The notes under the pieces are model-generated. The model saw nothing but the letters and a program-made list of their open reading frames with translations, searched no databases and was not told where the DNA came from. DNA of 64,000 nt from Paenibacillus sp. SYP-B4298 (GTDB lineage Bacteria > Bacillota > Bacilli > Paenibacillales > Paenibacillaceae), in assembly GCF_027627475.1 (NCBI RefSeq), contig NZ_CP115484.1, positions 2,402,001 to 2,466,000 on the forward strand, given 5' to 3'. A program made the translations under genes and the position numbers. How positions within the stretch are numbered: position 1 is the first letter of the stretch; each line of letters starts with the position of its first letter. This document shows, piece by piece, positions 20,901 to 30,491 of this stretch.

Positions 20901-23900
20901 CCAGATGGCCGCCCCGGTCAGCTCGCCCAAGCGCCCGGCCAGCTTCGCTTGCGTCAGCACGACCGCGGTCTGCGTATCCGACAGCATATACCGGATGCGC
21001 TCCGGCGGGTACGCCGGATCGATCGGCACATACGGGCTGCCCGACTTCAGCACACCCAGCTCGGCAATGATCAGCTCGGCGCTGCGCTCCATGCACACCG
21101 CCACCGGCGTCCCCGGCTTCACCCCTGCCCTGCGCAAGCGCTGCGCAAGCTCATTCGCCTGCTCATCCAGCTCCCGGTACGTCACCGTCCGCTCGCCCTG
21201 CACGACAGCCGCTGCCTCCGGCGTCCGCTTCGCCTGACGCTCCACCAGCTCCTGCACGCTTCCCGCTGCTTCGTAGCTGCTCGCCGTCCGGTTCCACTCC
21301 TCCACCTGCCGCACCCGCTCTGCTTCGCTCAGCAGTTGCAGATGGCATAGCTGCTGCTCGGAGTGCTCTGTCATCTGCTCCAGCAATACGAGCAGATGCT
21401 CCAGCATCCGCTCCATTCTGTCCGAATTGAACAGATCGGTGTTATAGATGAAGGAGGCCAACATGCCCTCGTCCGTCTCCACCATCGTTAAGCTGAGATC
21501 GAACTTCGCATGCTCCCATTCAACCTGTACAGGTGAGGTCTGCAGGCCCGCCAGTTCAAAGGCGCTCATCTGTCGATTGACAAGGTCAAAGACGACTTGA
21601 AATAACGGAGTATGCGACAAGCTGCGCACCGGCTGAACATGATCCACCAATTGCTCGAATGGCAGGTCTTGATGATCGAAGGCGTCCAGCACTGTCTCTC
21701 GCGTCTGCTGCAGCATCATTCGCACCGTCATATCCGCTTGAGCATCCGCACGAATGGGCAGCATATTGACGAAGAAGCCGATCAGCTTATCAATCTCAGG
21801 ATAGCTCCGATTGGCGACAGGCGTGCCGATGCAGAAGCTGTTCTGCCCGGTATACCGGAACAATAATAGCTGAAAGCCCGTCAGCAGTGTCATATACAAG
21901 GTGCTGCCTTCCTGACGGCTAAGCTGCTCCAGCTTGTGCAGCAGTGTGGCAGACAACGGCTTATAGATTTGTCTGCCAGAGAAGGATTGCACCGCAGGCC
22001 GCTGCCGGTCTGCAGGCAACTCCAGCACAGGCGGAAGGTTATGGAGCTTGTCTGTCCAGTAGGACAACTGCGCTTCCCGCACACCGTCATTGAGCCAGTT
22101 GCGCTGCCACAGCGCATAGTCTGCATATTGAATGGCGAGTTCAGGCAGTTGCACCGGGTCGCCCTTGCAGATGCCCTCATACAAAGCACTCCATTCCTTG
22201 ACAAGCACACCGATCGACCAGCCATCGGAAATGATGTGGTGCATCGTCAGCAGCAACACATGGTCTTGCGGCGCAAGCCGCAGCAATATAGCCTGCAGCA
22301 GCGGCCCGCGGGTCAGATCGAACACCTGCCCTGCCGCCCGCTGTGCGTGCAGTTGTACGGCATCCTGCTGTTCCTGTTCGCCAAGTGAAGCCAGATCAAT
22401 AATCTGGACGCCTGGCAGTTGTTCGACGTCAATCCGCTGCTCCGGTCGTCCGTCCTGTGCGATGAAGGTCGTTCGCAACGTCTCATGACGCTTCACCAGC
22501 TCATCCAGTGCCTGCTCGAATGCATCGGTATCCAGGGAACCCTGCAGACGTACAGCCGTATGAATGTTGTACTGCTCCTTGGCTGTTCCGAGCTGATCGA
22601 GGAACCATAACCGCTGCTGGGCGTAGGACAACGGCAAACTCTCGGGACGCTGGCCTGCACCGATTGCAACCGTCTGTCCCTTGTCATGTCTGCGCAGTGC
22701 CTCGACTTGTGCGGCGAATGAACCGAAGACCGGTGCTTCAAACAGCAAGCGCAAAGAGAGTTCAATCCGGAATTGCTCCCGCACACGCGAGATCAACTGA
22801 ATGGCTGACAGCGAATGACCTCCCAGCTCGAAGAAATGATCCTGGGCACCTATGCGCTGAACGCCCAGCACGTCTGCCCATAACAGAGCGAGAAGCTGTT
22901 GCAGCGGTGTCGCAAGCTCTGTGTTCTCGGGTGCAGCCGCTTCCTCCGGCTCAGGCAGTGCCTTGCGGTTGACCTTCCCGTTCGCCAGCAGCGGAAGCTG
23001 CTCCAATACCACTAGCCCGCTCGGAACCATGTAGTCCGGTAGCAGCCCCTGCGCATACTCGCGCAGTTGCTCCGCCGTGACCTGCCCGGTCGCACTCCCA
23101 ACCGCGCAGTAGCCGATCAGCCGCTTCTCTCCATTGTCCCCCTGCTCCACCTTCACGAAGGTCTCCTCGACCTGCGGATGGCTCGTCAGCACACGCTCGA
23201 TCTCGCCCGGCTCGATCCGGTAGCCACGGATTTTCACCTGCTCGTCAAGTCGGCATAGAAACTCCAGCGTGCCGTCCTCCCGATAACGCACCAGATCGCC
23301 TGTCCGGTAGCACCGCTCTCCCGGCACGAATGGGCTCGGCACGAATTTCTCTGCTGTCAGCTCCTCCCGGTTCAGATACCCTCTGGCGACACCCGCGCCT
23401 CCGACCAGCAGTTCCCCCGCCGCTCCCGGCGGCACCAGCCTTAGTCTGCGGTCCACCACATAGACTGTCGTATTCGCGATCGGACGACCGATCGGCACAT
23501 TTCCCTCCTGCTCCTCCGTAATCGGATAGACCAGAGAGAATGTCGTGTTCTCTGTCGGGCCATAGGCGTTCTTCAGCTTCAGCCTTGGGTAACGGCGATA
23601 CGCCTCGTTCACATGCTGCACCGACAGCGCATCGCCACCAACGAGGAGTGTCTGCAATCCATCGTATACCCCGTCCTCCTGGCGCAGTAGCTGGTTGAAT
23701 AGCGGAGCCGTCAGAAACATCGTATTGATGCCTTGCTCTAGAATGACTTGCCTGAACTTGCGGCCATCCAGGATCGTCTCCTCATCCGGCATATACAGGC
23801 TGCCGCCGTTCAGCAGCGCCCCCCAGATTTCAAAGGTTGAGGCATCAAAGGCGACCGCCCCTGCCTGCAAAATACAGGTCTGTTCATCAAATGCGACATA

Positions 23901-26900
23901 GTCCGTATTTTTCACCAGACGTACAATCTGGCGATGCTCCACCATGACCCCCTTCGGGCGTCCCGTGGAACCGGAGGTATACATGACATATGCCATGTGC
24001 TCGGATCGCGCCTCTCGCTGGCTGCCCTGCTCTGCAAGCGGATGAGACAGCTCCAGACTTGCAGCGTCCTGGCCTTTCTGCCAACGAGCCTGCGCTTCTG
24101 TCGCGCCGACAATTGCGACCGCATCCTCCAGCTCCTCAGCGATCAACAGCGTCCGAGTGGCGCTATTCAGCTCCAGCCTCCGTGCCAGCTCCGCATGTTG
24201 AATGAGCAGCAAGCTCGCCCCTGCATCCTCCAGCATCCATTCCATCCGCTCTGCCGGATATTTCGGATCGATCGGCACATAGGCTCCGCCCGCCTTGAGG
24301 ATCGCCAGTTGGCCTATGATCAGCTCTGGCGAACGCTCGGCGATGATCGGCACCAGCCCTTCCGCGCTCAGCCCCTCCTCGCGCAGACGCCAGGCCAGCC
24401 GCTCGGCCGCCTCGTCCAGTTGCCGGTAGGTCCAGCTTCTTCCGTCCGCTCCTCGCAGCGCCGTCGCATCCGGCCTCGCCTCCACCTGCTCTTCGAACAG
24501 CTCCGGGATCGTCCGCTCCTGCGGATACGGCACAGAGGTCTGGTTGAGCTGGCGGATCAGCAAATCCCGTTCTTCCTCCGCCAACCACTCCAGATCGGCA
24601 ACCTTCTTCTCCAGACTTACAGCCATGTCCTCAAGTATCCGGGCCAGCGAGCCGCACATCCGCTGTACCTGATCCGGGTGAAGCTGATCTGGATTATACA
24701 GCGCATGAAGATCAAGCTGAGAATGAAGGACAGCAGCAATAGTTAAGGGCAGATTCGGGTTTTCATAAGCACGCACTCCTTCCACAATCAGATTCGCTAC
24801 ACCGCGTTGGGCAGCCGTCTGCGTCGGATAGTTCTCGAACACTATCAAGCTGTCTATAAGTGGCGTTCCTCTTGGCACCTCACTCCAGCCTTGTATTTCC
24901 GTTAAGGATGAATGCTCATATTGGCGAACCTCATACCACTGACGCTGCAGCTCTGCCAGCCAATCTGTCAGCCTTGCACTGGGCTCTAGCTTGGCTTTGA
25001 TGGGCAATGTATTGATGAACAGGCCAACCATGGTCTCAGCCCCGTCAACCTCTGCCGGCCTTCCGGCAACCGTAGCTCCGAACAGCACCTCGTCATTACC
25101 GCTGTACAAGCTCAAAACCAGTGCCCAGGCGGCCTGCACGATCGTGCCCAGTGTGAGCTGCCCCGCTTGAGCAGCCTGCTGCAGACGACTTGCCGTGCCT
25201 GAGGACAATGATACTGTCCATTCTCCCGTCCGTTGCGACTGCCGATTTGCGCTTGACCGCTCCAGATGGAGGCGTGTCGGCGGAATGTCCTGGAGATATT
25301 CTCTCCAGAAGCGCTCAGCCTCCTGCTTGCTCTGTCTTCGCGTCCAGCGGATAAACTCCCGATATGGCCGCGTATTGCGTCCCATGTAGGGGCGCTGCTG
25401 TACTAGCGAATCATATCGCTCGAGCACCTCGCCCCATACGAGCTGCAGGCTCCAGCCATCCAGCAGCAAATGATGAAAGCTCCATACCATCCTGAAGCGA
25501 GATGGCCCGAATTGGATCATTTTGATCCGCATCAACGGCGGTTTCAGCCAATCGAAGCCTTGTGTCCGATCGCCTGCAAGTATCGCCGCAAGCCGTTCCT
25601 CCTGAACAGCCTCCGCAGCGTCGCTCCAGTCCTCCCAGCTTATCGGAAGCTCCGCTCCACCTACGACGGCCTGATGAGGCTCCTCCAGACCCTCCCATAT
25701 AAACAGCGTGCGGAAAATGTCGTAAGCGCCGATGACCTCCCGCCAGGCCCGTTCATATAGCTGCGGCTGGATGTCCCCACGAAGCGAGAATACAGACTGC
25801 TGAAAGTAAGCATGTGACTTGGCCTCAAGCAGTGACTCAAACAGCATGCCTGATTGCAAGGAGGATAGCGGGTACAGGTCAATCAGCGCATGACCAGCGA
25901 GCGACCCGCCTGGACGGAGCAGCTTATCCAGTTGCCGCGGTGCGAGCTGAGCCAGCGGGAAGTCGGAAGGCGTATAGCATATCGTCGGCGTCTGTATTGC
26001 CAGGCGAAGCATCGTCTGCAGTTCTTGCTCCAGATGATGAGCGAGTCCAGCTATGGTCTTCTCGCCAAGCAGTTTGTGGCAGTACGTGATATAGATATGC
26101 AGTTGCCCGCAAAGCACCATTGCATTGATGTCGAGTAGATGCGGGCGGCGTCCCTCGGCGCTAAGCATCGCTCCGACGGGGCCATCTATCGGCTCGAACA
26201 GTTGCGATCCGCCGACGGACTGGTAGATCTGTCCGAGATAGTTGAAGCTGACCTGCGGCTGCGTGCGCTCTGCCAGTGTAGCGTCCCCCATGCCGGAGTT
26301 GCTCAGATACCGCAGTACGCCGTAGCCCAGTCCCTTGCCGGGAAGGCTTCGCAACTGCTCCTTCACAGCACGTATGGACTCCAGCGGCGAAGCGGACGCC
26401 GTACATGCCAGCCGCACCGGATACATCGTCGTGAACCAGCCTACTGTCCGGGACAGATCGATTTCTTCGCCAAGCTCCTCGCGACCATGGCCTTCAAGAT
26501 GAAGCAATAGCTCTGAATGTCCTGTCCACTGTCCCATGGCTCGCAGCAGTGCAGCCAGCAATGCCTCCTGCGCCTGAGTTTTCGTTACGGCAGGCAGCTC
26601 TGTCAACAATGCCGTAGTATCTGCCGCGGACAGCACCGACTTAAAGACAGAGGAGTGAGCGACTGTATTCCATGTCTCTTCCCCCATTTCTTCGTTGCTC
26701 TCGAACCGGGGCTCGAGAGGAAGCTCGATATGTCGACCATCAAGCTGCTTCAGCCAAGCCTCCGCTTCCTCATGGAGCGCATCAGAGTCGGCATATTGCT
26801 CCAGCCGCTCCCCCCAGCGTTTATATGAGGTCGTCTTGGATGGGAGCGCGGATGTCCGCTCTTCCTCGGAAGCATTGCACAACATCTCCAGGTCTTCTAA

Positions 26901-29900
26901 CAAAATGTTCCACGAGATACTATCGACAGCCAGATGATGGATCACCATGAATAGCAATGGATCAACAGATGCCCCTCTGTCAATGTAAGCTGCCCGCAGC
27001 AATGGCCCCTCCTGCAGATTCAAGCTCGCTTGCAGATCGGCGGTCAATTCCAATGTGGCCTGTTCCTGTCTCGATTCGTTCAGCTTAGATAGGTCGGCAT
27101 GAACGAGCTGCAGCGGTTCAGGTGGAGCAATATAGGCTTGCGCCTTGCCCTCGCTGCTTGCAAACCGCAGCCTCAGCGCATCATGATGGGTCAGCAAAAT
27201 GCTCAGCGCCTGCTCGATAACAGCGGGGGACAGCCTGCGCTTCATCGACAGCAGCATCGCTTGGTTCCAATGATGCGCCTTGGCAAACTGCTGCTCGAAG
27301 AACCAATGCTGGATCGGTGTCAACGGCGTCTCTCCGGTAACGACCGTCTGCTCAGCCTCCACCTGGCGCGCGCCTCCAACCTTGCTTGCCAGCTCGCTAA
27401 TGGTACGATGTTCGAATATAAGTCTCGGCGTCAAGCGCAGACCCTGCTTCGCCGCCTGGGTGGCCACTTGAATGCTGATGATCGAGTCTCCGCCTAATTC
27501 GAAGAAATTGTCGTCAATGCCCACCTGTCCTACGCCAAGCACAGAGCTCCATATGGCGCACAACTTTTCTTCGATTTCATTGCGCGGTGCGGCATAAGCT
27601 CCCCGCTCCACCAGCGACCAATCCGGCGCTGGAAGTGCGCGTCTGTCTACCTTCCCGCTAATGGTCAGGGGCAGCATGTCCAGCGCAATGAACAAGGAAG
27701 GAATCATATGCTCAGGCAATTCAGCCTTCAGCTCGTCACGCAGTCTGTGCGGCAGCTCCGGGTCACCGGTCTGCTCCGGCACAACGTAGGCTACCAGCCG
27801 TTTATCGCCCGAATCGGCGTTTGCAGCCAATACGATGGCCTCGCTGACATCGGGTCGTGCCACCATGACGGCCTCAATCTCACCGGGCTCTATGCGATAG
27901 CCGCGAATTTTCACCTGCGCATCCGCACGGCCGACAAACTCGATGATGCCATCCTCCCGCCAGCGAGCCAGATCGCCAGTACGATAACAGCGTTCATCCG
28001 CGCGGAACGGACTATCGATGAATCTGTCCGCTGTCAGATCGTCCCGATTCCAGTAGCCTCTAGCAACGCCATCGCCCCCTACCAGCAGTTCTCCCTTCAT
28101 GCCCGGAGGCAGCAGCCGCAGCTTCGAATCAACGATATAAGCTGTCGAGTTCGCTATAGGTCGTCCTATCGGAATCGCCGATGATTGCTCGTCCGTGAAG
28201 GTGTACGTTGTAGAGATCGTTGTGTTCTCTGTAGGTCCGTAAGCATTAATAATCGTCAGACCCCGATTCGCTCGCAGCAGCTCGTTCATCAGCGGAACGG
28301 ACAGCACATCGCCACCCGTCATGAGTGTCTGCAATTGCCCGAAGATCGAGCTGTCCTGCAATACAAGCTGATGGAGCAATGGCGTCGTCACAAACATCGT
28401 ATTAATGTCATGCTGCGCCATCATCTGCCGAATTTTCTCACTGTCGAGCAAGGCGTCCTGCTCAAGCAGTACCAGCAGCGAGCCATTCAGTAGCGCCCCC
28501 CACACCTCCAGTGTCGCCGCATCAAATACGGCGGCTCCAGTCTGAAGCAGGCGCGTCTGTTCGTTGAAATTAAAGTAGCCGTTGTCCTTGACGAGACGCA
28601 CAATATTGCGGTGCTCGATCATGACTCCCTTCGGTCGTCCTGTGGAGCCTGATGTATACATCACATAAGCCAAATCCGACGGCTGCCCGGAAGCGGTCGG
28701 TGCGGGCGCATGTTCAGGAACAGCAGACAGTTCGATCAGTTCGTCCATTACGAGCAGTTCCTTGCCATCGACAAGCGGCTTCAACCCTGAGCGGCTAGCC
28801 GCCAGCAGCAGACTTGCACCACTCTCCTCTACAATCGTTGCGATCCTCTCAGATGGGTAGCCCGGATCGATCGGAACATAAGCTCCCCCTGCCTTGAGAA
28901 TAGCCAGCATTCCGATCACCATATATGGAGATCGTTCCACAAGCATCGGCACAGGCTGCTCTCGCGTCACCCCGGCTGCCTGCAGACGGACAGCGACGGT
29001 ATTCGCCAGACGTTCCAGCTCTCCATATGTCCACTCATGGTCCTGGCAAGCCAGCGCTGGCTTGTCCGGCCCAAGCGATACCTGCTCTGCGAACAGCTCT
29101 GGAATGGTGCGCTCGCGTGGATAGATAGTCGCTGTATCATTCCAATTGTCAATGACCCGCCGTTCGTGCTCGTTAATTAACGGCAGCTCTCTGAGTGTCG
29201 TTCCCTCTCCTGCCGTGAGCATCGCCTCCAGCATCCTGTGCAGCCGCTCCAGTATCCACCGGATGCGCCCACTGCTGAACCGACCGGTATCATAGACCGC
29301 TCGTAGTTGAACCGTGTTGCCCGGCAGCACAACAAGGGTCAGCGGAAGGTCAGGCTGCTCTACCGCATCCTGATCCACAGCCTTCAACTGTTCATTAATG
29401 GTCCACAGCGCTTTGCCTGGCTGTATATTTTCATAGACGAACAGGCTATCGAATAGCGATGTGCCACGCGGTATCTCGCTCCAGCCCTGAATTGCTGGCA
29501 GCGGGCTATATTCGTATTGCCGCAGCTCGGCCTGTTGAGCCTGAAGTCTACGCAGCCATGGCCCTAGAGCCGAATCAGCAGCGACCTGAATCCGCACAGG
29601 AAGCGTATTAATGAACAGACCCACCATATTTTCTACGCCCGGCAGGCCGGACGGACGTCCCGATACAGTCGTGCCGAACAGAACGTCCTCCTCCCCGCAG
29701 CTCGTGCTGAGCCATATTGCCCAGGCTCCTTGAAACAGTGTGCTCGGTGTGACCCTGCATTTTCGAGCAAACCGGTTAAGCCGCTCCGTCAACTCGGACG
29801 TGAGCTGCAGCGATTGCTGATCGAAGCCGGCCTTGTACGGCTGATCCTTATCTTCCGGCAGCTCGGTCGGTGCGGTGAACTGCTGCAGGTTGTGTCGCCA

Positions 29901-30491
29901 GAACGTCTCCGCTTGCCCCATATCCTGCTCATCCAGCCATTGGCAGTAATCTCCATACGGGCGAACAGCAGGCAAGGAGGGCTGCACTCCTAGCCGATTA
30001 GCGTTGTACAGATGGAATAAATCCTGAAGGACGAGCGGAATCGACCAGCCATCCAGGAGCAGATGATGAAACGTCCAGAGGACGCGGCAATTCTGCTCAC
30101 TCAGGTAGACAAGCGCAACACGCATAAGCGGGGCCGCCTTCAGGTCAAACGGGTCATTGCGATCGGCCTCAAGCAGCTCGGCAAATCGTTCTTCCTGCAC
30201 TGAAGCTTCCACGCTACGCCAATCCAGCTCCGTTATCGGAAGCTGTGAATGAGCATGGACAACCTGATACGGCTCCTCCATGTCCTCCCAGACGAGGGAG
30301 GTACGCAGCACGGGATGGCGCTCCAGCACCTGCTGCCATGCTTCGAGCAACGCTGGCGCATTCAGCTCACCCTGCAAGGTGAAACGGGTCTGTGTAATAT
30401 AAGCCCGTGATCCTTCATCATACAGACTATGAAAAAACATGCCCTGCTGCATCGGAGACAAGCGATAGATGTCTTCAATGATGACCTCCAT
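17961..30491 (-). CDS. NRPS2, three modules (X4, X5, Leu)
   Basis: Synthetase of 4176 residues starting at ATG with AGGAGG about 9 nt upstream; the ATG overlaps the NRPS1 stop (TAATG), implying translational coupling. Order with rough residues: C4 1-440; A4 460-950; PCP4 ~999 (LGGDS); E4 1035-1505, where the core motif reads HHLAVDS rather than HHxxxDG; C5 1537-1970; A5 1994-2507; PCP5 ~2559 (LGGHS, no E follows); C6 2624-3060, LCL type (HHIISDG); A6 3080-3584; PCP6 ~3634; E6 3670-4140 (HHLVVDG, EGHGRE, NYLGQ); acidic C-terminal docking tail rich in D and E. Pocket readings: A4 DALFMGATI and A5 DAFFLGATF (hydrophobic, branched or aromatic, uncertain), A6 DAWFLGHVV (Leu-like). The C types agree with the E pattern: the LCL domain follows the module without E. 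It adds residues 4 to 6. Confidence 0.96.
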   Translation of the reverse strand: MEVIIEDIYRLSPMQQGMFFHSLYDEGSRAYITQTRFTLQGELNAPALLEAWQQVLERHPVLRTSLVWEDMEEPYQVVHAHSQLPITELDWRSVEASVQEERFAELLEADRNDPFDLKAAPLMRVALVYLSEQNCRVLWTFHHLLLDGWSIPLVLQDLFHLYNANRLGVQPSLPAVRPYGDYCQWLDEQDMGQAETFWRHNLQQFTAPTELPEDKDQPYKAGFDQQSLQLTSELTERLNRFARKCRVTPSTLFQGAWAIWLSTSCGEEDVLFGTTVSGRPSGLPGVENMVGLFINTLPVRIQVAADSALGPWLRRLQAQQAELRQYEYSPLPAIQGWSEIPRGTSLFDSLFVYENIQPGKALWTINEQLKAVDQDAVEQPDLPLTLVVLPGNTVQLRAVYDTGRFSSGRIRWILERLHRMLEAMLTAGEGTTLRELPLINEHERRVIDNWNDTATIYPRERTIPELFAEQVSLGPDKPALACQDHEWTYGELERLANTVAVRLQAAGVTREQPVPMLVERSPYMVIGMLAILKAGGAYVPIDPGYPSERIATIVEESGASLLLAASRSGLKPLVDGKELLVMDELIELSAVPEHAPAPTASGQPSDLAYVMYTSGSTGRPKGVMIEHRNIVRLVKDNGYFNFNEQTRLLQTGAAVFDAATLEVWGALLNGSLLVLLEQDALLDSEKIRQMMAQHDINTMFVTTPLLHQLVLQDSSIFGQLQTLMTGGDVLSVPLMNELLRANRGLTIINAYGPTENTTISTTYTFTDEQSSAIPIGRPIANSTAYIVDSKLRLLPPGMKGELLVGGDGVARGYWNRDDLTADRFIDSPFRADERCYRTGDLARWREDGIIEFVGRADAQVKIRGYRIEPGEIEAVMVARPDVSEAIVLAANADSGDKRLVAYVVPEQTGDPELPHRLRDELKAELPEHMIPSLFIALDMLPLTISGKVDRRALPAPDWSLVERGAYAAPRNEIEEKLCAIWSSVLGVGQVGIDDNFFELGGDSIISIQVATQAAKQGLRLTPRLIFEHRTISELASKVGGARQVEAEQTVVTGETPLTPIQHWFFEQQFAKAHHWNQAMLLSMKRRLSPAVIEQALSILLTHHDALRLRFASSEGKAQAYIAPPEPLQLVHADLSKLNESRQEQATLELTADLQASLNLQEGPLLRAAYIDRGASVDPLLFMVIHHLAVDSISWNILLEDLEMLCNASEEERTSALPSKTTSYKRWGERLEQYADSDALHEEAEAWLKQLDGRHIELPLEPRFESNEEMGEETWNTVAHSSVFKSVLSAADTTALLTELPAVTKTQAQEALLAALLRAMGQWTGHSELLLHLEGHGREELGEEIDLSRTVGWFTTMYPVRLACTASASPLESIRAVKEQLRSLPGKGLGYGVLRYLSNSGMGDATLAERTQPQVSFNYLGQIYQSVGGSQLFEPIDGPVGAMLSAEGRRPHLLDINAMVLCGQLHIYITYCHKLLGEKTIAGLAHHLEQELQTMLRLAIQTPTICYTPSDFPLAQLAPRQLDKLLRPGGSLAGHALIDLYPLSSLQSGMLFESLLEAKSHAYFQQSVFSLRGDIQPQLYERAWREVIGAYDIFRTLFIWEGLEEPHQAVVGGAELPISWEDWSDAAEAVQEERLAAILAGDRTQGFDWLKPPLMRIKMIQFGPSRFRMVWSFHHLLLDGWSLQLVWGEVLERYDSLVQQRPYMGRNTRPYREFIRWTRRQSKQEAERFWREYLQDIPPTRLHLERSSANRQSQRTGEWTVSLSSGTASRLQQAAQAGQLTLGTIVQAAWALVLSLYSGNDEVLFGATVAGRPAEVDGAETMVGLFINTLPIKAKLEPSARLTDWLAELQRQWYEVRQYEHSSLTEIQGWSEVPRGTPLIDSLIVFENYPTQTAAQRGVANLIVEGVRAYENPNLPLTIAAVLHSQLDLHALYNPDQLHPDQVQRMCGSLARILEDMAVSLEKKVADLEWLAEEERDLLIRQLNQTSVPYPQERTIPELFEEQVEARPDATALRGADGRSWTYRQLDEAAERLAWRLREEGLSAEGLVPIIAERSPELIIGQLAILKAGGAYVPIDPKYPAERMEWMLEDAGASLLLIQHAELARRLELNSATRTLLIAEELEDAVAIVGATEAQARWQKGQDAASLELSHPLAEQGSQREARSEHMAYVMYTSGSTGRPKGVMVEHRQIVRLVKNTDYVAFDEQTCILQAGAVAFDASTFEIWGALLNGGSLYMPDEETILDGRKFRQVILEQGINTMFLTAPLFNQLLRQEDGVYDGLQTLLVGGDALSVQHVNEAYRRYPRLKLKNAYGPTENTTFSLVYPITEEQEGNVPIGRPIANTTVYVVDRRLRLVPPGAAGELLVGGAGVARGYLNREELTAEKFVPSPFVPGERCYRTGDLVRYREDGTLEFLCRLDEQVKIRGYRIEPGEIERVLTSHPQVEETFVKVEQGDNGEKRLIGYCAVGSATGQVTAEQLREYAQGLLPDYMVPSGLVVLEQLPLLANGKVNRKALPEPEEAAAPENTELATPLQQLLALLWADVLGVQRIGAQDHFFELGGHSLSAIQLISRVREQFRIELSLRLLFEAPVFGSFAAQVEALRRHDKGQTVAIGAGQRPESLPLSYAQQRLWFLDQLGTAKEQYNIHTAVRLQGSLDTDAFEQALDELVKRHETLRTTFIAQDGRPEQRIDVEQLPGVQIIDLASLGEQEQQDAVQLHAQRAAGQVFDLTRGPLLQAILLRLAPQDHVLLLTMHHIISDGWSIGVLVKEWSALYEGICKGDPVQLPELAIQYADYALWQRNWLNDGVREAQLSYWTDKLHNLPPVLELPADRQRPAVQSFSGRQIYKPLSATLLHKLEQLSRQEGSTLYMTLLTGFQLLLFRYTGQNSFCIGTPVANRSYPEIDKLIGFFVNMLPIRADAQADMTVRMMLQQTRETVLDAFDHQDLPFEQLVDHVQPVRSLSHTPLFQVVFDLVNRQMSAFELAGLQTSPVQVEWEHAKFDLSLTMVETDEGMLASFIYNTDLFNSDRMERMLEHLLVLLEQMTEHSEQQLCHLQLLSEAERVRQVEEWNRTASSYEAAGSVQELVERQAKRTPEAAAVVQGERTVTYRELDEQANELAQRLRRAGVKPGTPVAVCMERSAELIIAELGVLKSGSPYVPIDPAYPPERIRYMLSDTQTAVVLTQAKLAGRLGELTGAAIWSLDTADAKEYAELGGRAMQGLEEGREDTRISDDEHAPKQSGTPESLAYIIYTSGSTGQPKGVEVSHRSLLNLIGWHQSAYEVSASDRATLLAGPAFDASVWEIWPYVTAGASVHIVEEELRLSPEELRDWLAATGVTLSFMPTPLAERMVELEWPEKVALRALLTGGDRLHRHPAQELPFALVNHYGPTENTVVATCAVVPNAAGQAEAPSIGRPIANTTCYILDEAMELVPVGVPGELYIGGGNLARGYWGRPELTEERFVANPYGGAGNERMYRTGDLCRYRADGEIDYLGRIDDQVSVRGFRVELGEIETVMARYEGVKEACVSARTEDSGQTRLTGYIVAVEGRAWQELEEGLRRHMKSWLPEYMIPGVVMQLEQLPMTANGKLDRKALPEPEQPGGGATYAPPRNELEQALCTIWEQVLGVRQVGIRDNFFELGGDSIMSIQVVARAGQSGYKLTAKLMFQHQTIEELADWVEHTAPVRAEQGIVTGEVPLTPIQRWFLQQPMHARHHWNQAVLLTLRQPVRKELLEAAIDRLIRHHDALRLRYGQDGTGWRQRGVEPSAGPSLASYDWSDLLPEEQQRRMAACIDQMHASLDLQEGPLLRAGLFYLGAEEPARLLITIHHLVVDGVSWRILLDDLQSAYAQLMAGQPLQLPMKTTSYKEWAERLQQLAASGALNAEREYWQQVCRSSVDSLPVDEPTDSKLLDAVNTNGAARSIRLALDETETRELIQQVPAVTGAHMNDILLSPLLLALEQWTGKAEVSLLLEGHGREELFPDVDLSRTVGWFTSMYPVRLGLAGSRDPLQVMGQIGEQLGQVPQRGIGYGLLRYSSSGSWAALKAEPQISFNYLGQLKLEGAAAAYFGSAPEQVGSLSAPDNVRNVWLEVSGVITDGQLHMDWRYCPSIHRAATVMRLAEAYMTILRSILDACRGSEALHEAAAAVSEFGWNADELEHIMDALEDMDGLAEEDLDEMDEDA
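19550..21341 (-). repeat. A6-domain copy of a ~1.8-kb direct repeat (pair with 32053-33868)
   Basis: NRPS2 module 6 segment nearly identical to NRPS1 module 3, from the A-domain linker (LLSEAERV) to LGGDSIMSIQVVA of the PCP. The offset changes from 12503 to 12527 bp because the module 3 copy has 24 bp (8 residues) more in a charged loop. Confidence 0.92.
22962..24535 (-). repeat. A5-domain copy of the mosaic direct repeat (pair with 10395-11968)
   Basis: Partner of 10395-11968. It runs from YPQERTIPELF to the A10 motif NGKVNRKALP in NRPS2 module 5. Confidence 0.88.
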
